Shown here: one piece after another, positions 7,300-14,306 of the stretch
Numbering within the stretch: position 1 is the first letter of the stretch
Layout: each line of letters opens with the position of its first letter
Assembly: GCA_023435265.1 (NCBI GenBank)
Contig: JAEYRZ010000192.1
Span: 1 to 14,306 of the forward strand
Length of the DNA: 14,306 bases
Direction: 5' to 3'
Origin: Pseudomonadota bacterium
GTDB lineage: Bacteria; Desulfobacterota; Desulfobacteria; Desulfobacterales; Desulfosarcinaceae
Made by a program: the position numbers and the translations under genes
The notes under the pieces: generated by a model
The model's database searches: none
Told to the model about the DNA's origin: nothing
What the model saw: the letters and a program-made list of their open reading frames with translations, nothing else

Positions 7300-10071
7300 A
7301 TGAATGCCAAAAGATGGGTGTACCTGTTCGAAGAGGTGGATCAGGCCGAAGCCGCCATCGGGTCGCGGGACGGGATGCGCGGGCTGTTCGGCGGCAAAGG
7401 GGCCAACCTGGCCGAGATGACCCGGATCGGCGTGCCGGTTCCGCCTGGCTTTATCGTCACCACCGAAGCGTGCAATGCCTACCTGGCGGCGGGCGGCGTC
7501 TTCCCGGAGGGCATGTGGGATCAGGAGCTCCACGCCCTGATGGCCCTGGAAGCGAAAACCGGCAAGGTCCTGGGCGACCGCCACAAACCCCTGCTCGTCT
7601 CATGCCGCTCGGGCGCCAAATTCTCAATGCCCGGCATGATGGACACGGTTCTGAACATCGGGCTCAACGACGAAACCGCCCAGGGCATGATCGAGATGAC
7701 CGGCGACGCGCGCTTCGTTTTCGATTCCTACCGCCGGCTGATCCAGATGTTCGGGGCCGTGGTCATGGGCATCCCGGACGAACCGTTTCAGGAAGTGATC
7801 GCGTCGGCCAGGCAGACCGCCTGCGTCGCTTCGGATGCCGACCTGGGCGCCGAGCACTGGCGCCAGGTCACGGTACAGTTCAAGACCATTTTCCGCAGTC
7901 ACACCCAGGTCGATTTTCCCCAGGATCCGCTGGAACAGCTCAAGATGGCCACGGAGGCGGTTTTCAAGAGCTGGAACGGACGCCGCGCGGTCGACTACCG
8001 CAATGCCGCCGGCATTGCGCACGACCTGGGCACGGCGGTGAGCATCGTGACCATGGTCTTCGGAAACCTGGGGCCGGACAGCGCAACGGGCGTGGCCATG
8101 ACGCGCAACGGCTCGACCGGCGAACCGGCGATCGAGGGCGACTACCTGATCAACGCCCAGGGCGAGGATGTGGTGGCCGGCATCCGCATGACCACGGAGA
8201 TCGCCCGCATGGCCGCGGAAATGCCGCTGGCCTTCGCGGAACTCACGGAGATCGCCGGAAAGCTGGAGCGCCACTACCGCGATATGCAGGACATCGAGTT
8301 CACGGTCGAAAAAGGCAAGCTGTGGATGCTCCAGACCCGCGACGGCAAACGCACGGCGCAGGCTTCGGTGCGCATTGCCGTGGACATGGCCGAAGAGGGC
8401 CTGATCACGCGGGAAGAGGCGGTGGGGCGGGTCACGCCCTCGCAGATCGATTTCTTCCTGCATCCCCAGTTCGACCGCCGGGCGCTCGCCGAGGCGCGCG
8501 CCCAGGGCAAGGTGCTGGCCCGCGGGCTGAATGTTTCGCCCGGTGCGGCGTTCGGGGTGGTGGCCTTCGATGCCGATCTGGCCGAGAAGTGGGGCAAGGA
8601 GCAGGGCAAGCAGGTGATCATGGTGCGGCCCGAAACCAAGCCCGACGACGTGCACGGCATGCTCGCGGCGCAAGGCATTATCACCAGCCGCGGCGGGCGG
8701 ACCAGTCACGCGGCGCTGGTGGCGCGCCAGTTCGGCAAACCGGCCGTGGTCGGGGTGGCGGCGCTGGCCATCGATCTGAACAAGCGGCGCATGAACGTGG
8801 GCGATACCGTGGTCCAGGAGGGCGAGTTGCTGAGCCTGGACGGCAACACCGGCGAGATCTTCCTGGGACAACTGGCGACGATGGTGCCCGATATCCGCGA
8901 TCCCTGGCTGATCAAGCTGCTCGAATGGGCCGACGCCATCCGCCGGCTCGGTGTGTGGGCCAATGCCGACTACGCGCAAGACGCCCGTCGCGCGCGGGAT
9001 TACGGCGCTCAGGGCATCGGGCTGTGCCGCAGCGAACACATGTTTTTCGAATCGGAACGCCTGCCCCATGTGCAAAAGATGATCATGGCCGCCCTGCCGG
9101 TGGAGCGGCGCGAAGCCCTCGAGGCGCTGCTGCCGTTCCAGCGCGAGGATTTCGCCGAACTGTTCCGCGTCATGGACGGGCTGCCGGTGATCGTTCGCCT
9201 GATCGACCCGCCGCTGCACGAGTTTCTGCCCAGCCTGGTGGAGCTGATCGAAGAACTGGCCGATCTCAAATTCCGCCTCAAGCATGCCGCGACCCTGCCG
9301 GAGATCGACCGTCTGATCCAGGAGATCCGCCTCAAGGAGCGCATTCGGCGCCAGGCCCAGCGGCTGCACGAGCAGAACCCCATGCTGGGCCTGCGCGGGG
9401 TGCGCCTGGGGATCCATATCCCCGAACTGACCCTGATGCAGGTGCGGGCCGTCTTCGAAGCCGCCTGCCAGGTCGCCCGCGAGGGCGTCACCGTACTGCC
9501 CAAGGTGATGATCCCGCTGACGGCGCACGAGAACGAACTCAGGGTGCAGCGCGAGGTGCTGGAAGCCGAGGCCCGGCGGGTCATGGCGGAACAGGGGGTG
9601 AGCGTGACGTACAAGTTCGGCACGATGATCGAGCTGCCCCGCGCCGCCCTGACCGCCGACAAGATTGCGCGCTACGCCCAGTTCTTCTCGTTCGGCACCA
9701 ACGACCTGACCCAGACCACCTTCGGCATCTCGCGCGACGACGCCGAGTCGGGCTTCCTGATCGGCTACATGAACCGCGGCATCCTGACCGACAACCCGTT
9801 CGCCACGCTGGACCGCGAGGGGGTGGGCGAACTGATGCGCATCGCCGTGGCCAAGGGGCGCAGCGAGCGGCCGGGCATCGAATGCGGGATCTGCGGCGAG
9901 CACGGCGGCGACCCGGCTTCGATCGCCCTGTGCCACGAGCTGGGTTTGGACTATGTGTCCTGTTCGCCTTTCCGCGTGCCGATCGCCCGCCTGGCCGCGG
10001 CCCACGCGGCCCTCAAGGAACGCACGGCGCGGAGCGTGCCGACTGGCGGGTCCGTAGACGCACATCGATAA
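7300..10071 (+). CDS. ppdK: Pyruvate, phosphate dikinase
   Basis: A 923-residue cytosolic enzyme interconverting pyruvate, ATP and phosphate with phosphoenolpyruvate, AMP and pyrophosphate. Domains in order: an N-terminal ATP-grasp region beginning FGGKGANLAEMTRIGVPVPP and holding KFSMPGMMDTVLNIG; a swivelling phosphohistidine domain with SRGGRTSHAALVAR, where His470 is the phospho-carrier; and a C-terminal TIM-barrel PEP/pyruvate domain with GLCRSEHMFF, FFSFGTNDLTQTTFG and ECGICGEHGGDP, whose Cys865 is the expected acid/base residue. All catalytic elements are present. The protein is slightly longer than the usual ~875-910 residues, in part from a C-terminal extension. Start ATG 7300 has a very good ribosome site (GGGAGGT); the frame is open from 7189 but that part does not match the family. 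In anaerobes the enzyme usually serves gluconeogenesis or PPi-linked glycolysis. Confidence 0.97.
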   Translation: MNAKRWVYLFEEVDQAEAAIGSRDGMRGLFGGKGANLAEMTRIGVPVPPGFIVTTEACNAYLAAGGVFPEGMWDQELHALMALEAKTGKVLGDRHKPLLVSCRSGAKFSMPGMMDTVLNIGLNDETAQGMIEMTGDARFVFDSYRRLIQMFGAVVMGIPDEPFQEVIASARQTACVASDADLGAEHWRQVTVQFKTIFRSHTQVDFPQDPLEQLKMATEAVFKSWNGRRAVDYRNAAGIAHDLGTAVSIVTMVFGNLGPDSATGVAMTRNGSTGEPAIEGDYLINAQGEDVVAGIRMTTEIARMAAEMPLAFAELTEIAGKLERHYRDMQDIEFTVEKGKLWMLQTRDGKRTAQASVRIAVDMAEEGLITREEAVGRVTPSQIDFFLHPQFDRRALAEARAQGKVLARGLNVSPGAAFGVVAFDADLAEKWGKEQGKQVIMVRPETKPDDVHGMLAAQGIITSRGGRTSHAALVARQFGKPAVVGVAALAIDLNKRRMNVGDTVVQEGELLSLDGNTGEIFLGQLATMVPDIRDPWLIKLLEWADAIRRLGVWANADYAQDARRARDYGAQGIGLCRSEHMFFESERLPHVQKMIMAALPVERREALEALLPFQREDFAELFRVMDGLPVIVRLIDPPLHEFLPSLVELIEELADLKFRLKHAATLPEIDRLIQEIRLKERIRRQAQRLHEQNPMLGLRGVRLGIHIPELTLMQVRAVFEAACQVAREGVTVLPKVMIPLTAHENELRVQREVLEAEARRVMAEQGVSVTYKFGTMIELPRAALTADKIARYAQFFSFGTNDLTQTTFGISRDDAESGFLIGYMNRGILTDNPFATLDREGVGELMRIAVAKGRSERPGIECGICGEHGGDPASIALCHELGLDYVSCSPFRVPIARLAAAHAALKERTARSVPTGGSVDAHR

Positions 10072-10236
10072 AGCGGATGCGGTATGCAGACCGCATATCA
10101 GGATTGGGGGTATTTCCACTCTGCGGGTATTTGAGGATCCTTCGCTCACGCGAGGAGGTCGGGAGATGGCCGCCGTTGGAAAAAGCAGCCGGCCGCATAC
10201 GAGGTTCGATTCCAGCGGCGGGTGGTGATCACAGGC
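10072..10236. other. Intergenic region between ppdK and sensor kinase with inverted and direct repeats
   Basis: Just after the ppdK stop, ATGCGGT (10077-10083) and ACCGCAT (10090-10096) form a perfect 7-bp inverted repeat around ATGCAG. No T-run follows, so it is not a standard Rho-independent terminator; it could be a 3'-end hairpin or an operator. GGGTATTT occurs twice (10108-10115 and 10125-10132), 17 bases apart. No sigma-70 or sigma-54 consensus is convincing. Confidence 0.4.
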
Positions 10237-12042
10237 ATGCATCGCATTAAGGGGGTTGAAAAGCACTTCTGGCTTTTGATCGCGGTCTGGACCGGGTGCG
10301 TGGCGGTCCTGGCGGCGAACGAGGTCGTCCATCAGCGGAAGGCGCTCTATGACCTGGCGCTCTCCGATGCCCGCACGCATTTCAATAAAGATCAAGCCGC
10401 GCGGCTGTGGCTCTCGGCCCAGGGCGGCGCCTACATTCCCCTGACCGATGGTGTGACCCCCAATCCCTACCTAGAAACGGTTCCCGAGCGGGACGTCGTC
10501 ACGCCTTCCGGCAAACAGCTGACGCTCATCAGTTCGGCGCATTTCATCCGCAAGCTGATGGAGCATTACCAATCCATCTACGGAGTCGCCGCGCACATGA
10601 CCAGCCTGCGCAACTTCCGGCCCGAAACGGCTCCCGACGAGTGGGAGCGGGCCGCCCTGGAGCAGTTCGAGGCGGGACGCGACGAGGTCCTCGCGTTCGC
10701 CGACTGCAGCGCGGGACGCTGCCTGCGGCTGATGCGGCCGATTCTGACGGAAAACTCCTGCCTCAAGTGTCACCAGCAGGACCGCGTGGGTGACATCCGC
10801 GGCGGGGCCAGCGTGACGGTTCCCCTGGCGCCCTATGAAGCCTCCTGGCGCCGCCAGTTCGTCAGCACGCTCTTCGGCTACGGCGGTTTGTGGCTGCTGG
10901 GGATTTCGGGGCTGACCCTGGCGGTCCGCAGGCTGGCGGACAGCCTTGCACGCCAGAAAAAAGCCGAGACCTCGCTGCGCCTCGTGCAGGACAATTATCA
11001 TGTCATGGTCGGCAACTCGCTCACCGGCATCTACATTGTTCAGGACCAGGTGATCCGCTTCGCGAACGAAGAGTTCGCCCGCATCCACGGCTACGATCTT
11101 CATGAGGTGGTGGGGATGAACCCGCTGGACCTGGTTCATCCCGAGGAGCGTCCGCGCGTCGCTGAAAGAATGAAAAAACGGCTGGCAGGGAACAGCGTTT
11201 CGGCCGAGTACCGGCTGCGCGGCCTGACGCGCCGGGGAGACTCCATATGGCTCCTGCGGCGCAACACGGTGACCCTGTACGAGGGGCGCCCCGCCATCCT
11301 GGGGAACCAGATCGACATCACCCGCCAGCAGATGACCCAGGCGGAATTGCAGAGCTCCCAGCGCCAGCTTCAAAGGCTTGTGGACAGCCTGATCGAACTG
11401 CAGGAAAAACAGCGCAATCAGTTCGTGACCGAAATCCACGAAAACATCGCGCAATCGATCAGCGTGATCAAATTGTATATCGAATCGGCGCTGCAGGAGA
11501 TCCAGTCGACTTCACGCGACGAATGCACCAATTTGCTGCCGGTCATCGCCACGGTTCAACAGACCGTGCGCGACATCCGCAATCTGGTCTCCCGCTATGG
11601 TCCCCTGAATCTCAATTTGATCGGCATCATCGCCACCCTGGGATGGTTGGCCAGGGAATTCGAAAGACGCTGCCCCGCCGTAGCGGTGCGAAAGGATTTC
11701 CGGATGGAAGAGGAGGATATCCCCGAGCCCTTGAAAATGATCATCTTCCGTGTCGCGGAACAGTCGCTGCATGAATTGGCGGCTGCAGGATGCCCCCGCT
11801 CGGCGATGATCCGCCTTGCACAGAAGGAGGGGGTGATTCGCCTGACCATCGGCGGCGCGGTCTCCGCGGGGCGCGGCATGCGCACCGGCAGCCCGGCCGA
11901 ACTCGTTTTTCTCGCGTTGCAGCGCCGGGTGGAGATTTACGGCGGTGTATTGCGCTGCCAGGCGCAGTCCGAGCAGTTCGAAATATCGGCCGCTTGGCCG
12001 AGATCCTGCGATGTTTCGATTCCTTCCGACGAGTTGGGCTGA
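10237..12042 (+). CDS. Membrane sensor kinase: DUF3365 (Tll0287-like) heme-type sensor, PAS, HisKA_3-like, degenerate ATPase domain
   Basis: About 601 residues. A signal anchor (about 11-27) and a second membrane segment (about 209-229) flank a periplasmic DUF3365/Tll0287-like domain. This domain has TSLRNFRPETAPDEWE and a c-type heme motif CLKCH (Cys175, Cys178, His179), plus an extra Cys157/Cys162 pair. A PAS domain follows (about 250-365: IYIVQDQVIRFANEEF, then RIHGYDLHEVVGMNPLDLVH). The dimerisation box reads FVTEIHENIAQSISVIKLYIE, with His401 at the HisKA_3 phospho-acceptor position. The C-terminal ~90 residues align by register with a HATPase domain (MIIFRVAEQSLHELAAAG), but the N-box Asn is missing and no DxGxG or second glycine box follows. 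ATP binding is therefore doubtful. No clear ribosome site supports ATG 10237; GTG 10222 or 10225 are alternatives. No response regulator is adjacent. Confidence 0.85.
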   Translation: MHRIKGVEKHFWLLIAVWTGCVAVLAANEVVHQRKALYDLALSDARTHFNKDQAARLWLSAQGGAYIPLTDGVTPNPYLETVPERDVVTPSGKQLTLISSAHFIRKLMEHYQSIYGVAAHMTSLRNFRPETAPDEWERAALEQFEAGRDEVLAFADCSAGRCLRLMRPILTENSCLKCHQQDRVGDIRGGASVTVPLAPYEASWRRQFVSTLFGYGGLWLLGISGLTLAVRRLADSLARQKKAETSLRLVQDNYHVMVGNSLTGIYIVQDQVIRFANEEFARIHGYDLHEVVGMNPLDLVHPEERPRVAERMKKRLAGNSVSAEYRLRGLTRRGDSIWLLRRNTVTLYEGRPAILGNQIDITRQQMTQAELQSSQRQLQRLVDSLIELQEKQRNQFVTEIHENIAQSISVIKLYIESALQEIQSTSRDECTNLLPVIATVQQTVRDIRNLVSRYGPLNLNLIGIIATLGWLAREFERRCPAVAVRKDFRMEEEDIPEPLKMIIFRVAEQSLHELAAAGCPRSAMIRLAQKEGVIRLTIGGAVSAGRGMRTGSPAELVFLALQRRVEIYGGVLRCQAQSEQFEISAAWPRSCDVSIPSDELG

Positions 12043-12101
12043 AATGCGGCCGCTGGAATCCGGCGCACGTCGAAGACGGGCCCGCGCGCCGCGCGGCGGC
12101 A

Positions 12102-12485
12102 TCAGGAATGCAGCTTGTACTTCCCCGCTCCCAGAAACATCAAGGCCAGTGCACTCAGCAGGTACATCCCCTGAAGCTCCAGCATCCAGCCGCCGTGTTT
12201 GCCCAATTGAAGCAGTTGCTCCATGTGGGCCAGGAAGACGGCGAACAGCATGTTGGTGACGATCAGCGCCGCGCCCAGCCGCGTATAGACCCCAAGGATG
12301 ATCATCAGCGGCGCAGCCACTTCGCCCGCGTAAACGGCCCAGCCCAGAACGGCCGGCAGATGATTGCTGGTCAGCATGCCTTGAATCGGAGCGATGCCGT
12401 GCGTCACCTTGGCGATTCCATGCAGGAGGATCAAAACACCCAATCCCATGCGCAAGATCAGCTTGCCGATATCGGAATAGATCAT
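12102..12485 (-). CDS. DoxX-like small membrane protein
   Basis: A 127-residue integral inner-membrane protein with four likely membrane segments at about 7-24, 45-65, 69-87 and 102-120. The N-terminal LILRMGLGVLILLHGIAKVTHG and the mid-protein AGEVAAPLMIILGVYTRLGA are typical of the DoxX/DoxD-like family. The family's function is poorly defined; some members are linked to thiosulfate:quinone oxidoreduction or redox stress. ATG (12483-12485 on the complement) has GAGG eight bases upstream; the frame continues to 12575 but those residues are not family-like. The gene sits alone on the minus strand between the two kinases. It converges on the first and diverges from the second. Confidence 0.88.
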   Translation of the reverse strand: MIYSDIGKLILRMGLGVLILLHGIAKVTHGIAPIQGMLTSNHLPAVLGWAVYAGEVAAPLMIILGVYTRLGAALIVTNMLFAVFLAHMEQLLQLGKHGGWMLELQGMYLLSALALMFLGAGKYKLHS

Positions 12486-12608
12486 TTTCAGCCTCGTGTT
12501 CTGGTTGGAAGTCAGCGGCGGGTTTCGCCGATTGGATGCCACCATAGCATACCGTCGGTAAGGCGCACAGCCCATTTTCCCTTATCCCCGCCCCTCGGCC
12601 GGCGTCGG

Positions 12609-12623
12609 TTTACAGGCTGTAAA
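12609..12623. promoter_or_regulatory. Perfect palindrome TTTACAG-G-CTGTAAA
   Basis: Two perfect 7-bp arms surround a single central G, about 124 bases upstream of the doxX-like start and 164 bases upstream of the PAS kinase start. The symmetry and location suit a dimeric regulator, but I cannot name the family. The right arm also overlaps a sequence similar to the motif next to the rho stop, so it may instead be part of a repeat remnant. Confidence 0.35.
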
Positions 12624-12681
12624 AAAGTTCGACGTAACCCTGAGGATCCTCCGGCGTCATCAGTCATTGATATTGTTGATC

Positions 12682-12707
12682 TGTGATTTCAATAGATTAA
12701 AATCACA
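12682..12707. promoter_or_regulatory. TGTGATTT-N10-AAATCACA inverted repeat, candidate activator site
   Basis: The perfect 8-bp arms are 12682-12689 and 12700-12707. The centre lies about 28 bases upstream of the sigma-54 -24 element. The half-sites resemble CRP/FNR halves, but the 10-base spacer (16 bases between TGTGA and TCACA) does not fit CRP. It could be the binding site of an enhancer-binding protein or of a repressor for the downstream kinase. No regulator gene is nearby to assign it to. Confidence 0.45.
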
Positions 12708-12721
12708 TTGCTCCGGCGGGA

Positions 12722-12737
12722 TGGCATACCCTTTGCT
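12722..12737 (+). promoter_or_regulatory. Sigma-54 (RpoN) promoter of the PAS kinase gene
   Basis: TGGCAT-ACCCT-TTGCT matches the consensus TGGCAC-N5-TTGCW with one mismatch. It keeps the essential GG (12723-12724) and GC (12735-12736) separated by exactly 10 bases. Transcription would begin near 12748, giving a leader of about 40 bases before ATG 12787. The orientation points into the kinase gene. Sigma-54 promoters need an AAA+ activator, so the gene should be conditionally expressed. Confidence 0.7.
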
Positions 12738-12786
12738 GTCCTTGAACATCGAGCTATCTTGCGTTTAACCCCTGCAAAGGAAGGCC

Positions 12787-13998
12787 ATGCGGAAATCACC
12801 GACCAAGCGTGGCATGCCCGATGGCCCGAGCGAGACATCGCGGCTCCTGCCGGAGCGCTATCGGTCCCTCGTCGAGGATTCTTCGGACGGCTTTTACTGC
12901 TTCGATGCCGTCAGCGGACATCTCCTGTTCATCAACGCCCGCGCCGGGGACCTGCTGGGCTTGGCCTCGCACGATGCCGGTGAGCTGCGTATCTGGGAGC
13001 TGATTGCGTCTCAGGAGCGGCCGGCCTTCATGGAGCGGCTCAAGGCGCTGCGCGAGGGGGCCGACCTTGTACCGGATCGATTCACCTACACGTTTGTACG
13101 TCAGGATTTTACACGGGTCCGGATCGAGATCGGGATGCATGTGACTCAATTCCGGGGAACGGTCGTGGTTCAGGGAACACTCAAGGATGTGACCGATTAC
13201 GAGGTGTTTCAACTCAATCTCCAGAAGGCCCAACGCCTTAACACCATCGCCATCATGGCCGACGGGATCGCCGACCGACTGCAGAATGCCGCCGGCGTCA
13301 TTCAGGAAAACATCGCCGACATCGAAGCCTCCCAACTGGCCTCGGTCGAGTTGTTGAAGCACATCGCCCAGATTAAAGGGGCCGGCCGCCAAATAGGAAG
13401 ATTGACTCAGAAACTGCTCTCCTTTTCGCGCGGCGGCATCTACCATCCGCAGCGCTTGAATTTGAATGACGTGATCTCCGGCCTGATCCCGCTCTTCCGG
13501 CAGACCATAAAACCCTCCATCCGCCTGAAGTTTGCCCCGGCGGAAGGCCTCCCCGATGTCATGGCGGATCCTGGCAGTCTGCAGACTATGTTGGCCGCAG
13601 TGATCACCAATGCAGACGAGGCGATCGCCGATAAAGGCCGTATCGCGATCTGCACCGAGGTCAAAGAGACCGACGACCGCTGGGCGTTGCGCAATCCGGA
13701 TTTGAAACCCGGCTGCTATATAGGCATCGGCATTCAAGACAACGGGTCCGGAATGGATCCACCGACCCTGCGGCGCGTCTGCGAACCTTATTTCAGCACC
13801 AAATTTCACGGCCGCGGCCTCGGCATGGCGGCGGTGTATGGAATCATCCGCCGACACAACGGCTGGTTGAGCATCGAGTCGACCCCGAAACGGGGAACGC
13901 GCGTGACCGTTTACCTGCCCTGCGTCGCGCTGTGGGCGCAGCAGCAGTCCGACCACACGCCGCAAGAAACTGCACTCGGCGCTCCGGAGCCGGGCTGA
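12787..13998 (+). CDS. PAS-domain histidine kinase-like protein with Asp in place of the phospho-acceptor His
   Basis: A 403-residue cytosolic protein with no membrane segment. A PAS domain (about 24-135: YRSLVEDSSDGFYCFD through VQGTLKDVTDYE) precedes a HisKA-like helical pair. Where NtrB-type kinases have GIAHDFNN, this protein reads GIADRLQN, so residue 163 is Asp and no phospho-acceptor His is present. The HATPase domain is intact: N box AAVITNADEAI (Asn275), G1 box DNGSGMD (318-324), F box EPYFSTKFHGRGLGMAAVYG with the glycine box at 342-347, and GTRVTVYLP. It should therefore bind ATP but not autophosphorylate in the usual way. The ribosome site AGGAAGG (12778-12784) is good. A sigma-54 promoter match and an inverted repeat lie just upstream. 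No response regulator gene is visible in the remaining window. Confidence 0.9.
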   Translation: MRKSPTKRGMPDGPSETSRLLPERYRSLVEDSSDGFYCFDAVSGHLLFINARAGDLLGLASHDAGELRIWELIASQERPAFMERLKALREGADLVPDRFTYTFVRQDFTRVRIEIGMHVTQFRGTVVVQGTLKDVTDYEVFQLNLQKAQRLNTIAIMADGIADRLQNAAGVIQENIADIEASQLASVELLKHIAQIKGAGRQIGRLTQKLLSFSRGGIYHPQRLNLNDVISGLIPLFRQTIKPSIRLKFAPAEGLPDVMADPGSLQTMLAAVITNADEAIADKGRIAICTEVKETDDRWALRNPDLKPGCYIGIGIQDNGSGMDPPTLRRVCEPYFSTKFHGRGLGMAAVYGIIRRHNGWLSIESTPKRGTRVTVYLPCVALWAQQQSDHTPQETALGAPEPG

Positions 13999-14306
13999 AT
14001 GAGGCCGATATCGGGTCGGAATGGGCCGCGTCTTTATGACACCATCAAGCCCGGCCGGAGACACCCGGACGACGATCAGGCCATCCGGCCGCGTGCCGTC
14101 AGCCGGCTCCCAGAGACGTGGATTCTTCGTCCCGAGCGGTGCGACATTGCCGGCGGTACACGCAACAAACCACCGGGCAGCCGATCGGGTTGTCCTGCTT
14201 GAATCCTGTCATCAGGCCCACGACACTGTATCATCGGTCTTTCAGGCGCATCATTTCACCACCATCGACAGCTATTGCGGACCGGGGTCAATGACAACTA
14301 CATCAC
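13999..14306. other. Right-end stretch with no assignable gene
   Basis: An open frame of 67 codons begins at the base after the kinase stop (13999-14202). Its product is rich in Arg and Pro without family resemblance, and no ribosome site supports it. A frame on the plus strand is open from about 14200 to the window end without a clear start. On the minus strand the last ~33 bases read DVVVIDPGPQ then stop, which could be the end of a gene beyond the edge. None is strong enough to call. Confidence 0.4.

Noticed and set aside
6774..10250. A 1158-codon plus-strand open frame overlapping rho and ppdK
   Set aside because: The product is a low-complexity Arg/Gly/Pro-rich shadow of ppdK in another frame and shows no domain.
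7624..10395. A 923-codon open frame on the minus strand opposite ppdK
   Set aside because: Its composition (many His, Gln, Arg, Gly) is the antisense of a GC-rich coding gene, while the plus frame is an unmistakable PPDK with all catalytic motifs.
12682..12707. CRP site
   Set aside because: TGTGA and TCACA are present, but 16 bases apart rather than the required six.
12796..14064. Long minus-strand open frame opposite the PAS kinase
   Set aside because: It is an antisense shadow of a gene with intact ATPase motifs, a good ribosome site and a promoter.
13999..14202. 67-codon gene directly after the PAS kinase
   Set aside because: No ribosome site, no recognisable family, and an Arg/Pro-rich composition typical of chance frames in GC-rich DNA.

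Overview
The window looks like a GC-rich bacterial chromosome segment, most likely from an anaerobic Desulfobacterota (deltaproteobacterial) lineage. This placement is an inference from gene content: an AhbB-type siroheme decarboxylase subunit of the alternative heme pathway, a cobalamin-binding-type radical SAM protein, pyruvate phosphate dikinase, a DUF3365 heme-type sensor kinase and a sigma-54-type promoter. I see no rRNA, tRNA, CRISPR array or complete insertion sequence. Two stretches (about 65-399 and 1480-2190) look visibly poorer in GC than the rest.

Layout. 2-64: apparent C-terminal tail of an upstream gene. 65-399: non-coding, with a CACAGAGGA-type inverted repeat. 400-1479 (+): mtnA (methionine salvage). 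1483-2070 (-): a two-gene module, a 62-residue protein followed by a nucleotidyltransferase-fold gene. Their coding sequences overlap by 59 bases; the nucleotidyltransferase is frameshifted and has a catalytic Asp-to-Asn change. 2113-2139: a perfect 10-bp inverted repeat in the divergent promoter region before a metallo-beta-lactamase-fold hydrolase (2197-2865, +). 3870-2882 (-): a cysteine hydrolase (isochorismatase fold) followed by a DUF488 protein, probably one operon. 4025-5931 (+): ahbB and a radical SAM gene joined by an ATGA stop/start overlap. 7034-5958 (-): a short Rho factor lacking the usual N-terminal helix bundle. 7300-10071 (+): ppdK. 10237-12042 (+): a membrane sensor kinase with a CxxCH motif and a PAS domain. 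12485-12102 (-): a small DoxX-like membrane protein. 12787-13998 (+): a cytoplasmic PAS kinase behind a good sigma-54 promoter match. 13999-14306: nothing I can assign.

How the parts may work together. Most units are independent housekeeping or accessory genes. The most unusual feature is the pair of two-component kinases at the right end. The first keeps a dimerisation-box histidine but has lost the recognisable ATP-binding motifs. The second keeps a textbook ATP-binding domain but has Asp where the phospho-acceptor histidine belongs. Each is thus missing what the other retains, which suggests either two pseudokinases with signalling-only roles or a kinase that works in trans. The other points worth attention are the solitary ahbB-radical SAM pair, the short Rho and the decaying overlapping nucleotidyltransferase module.
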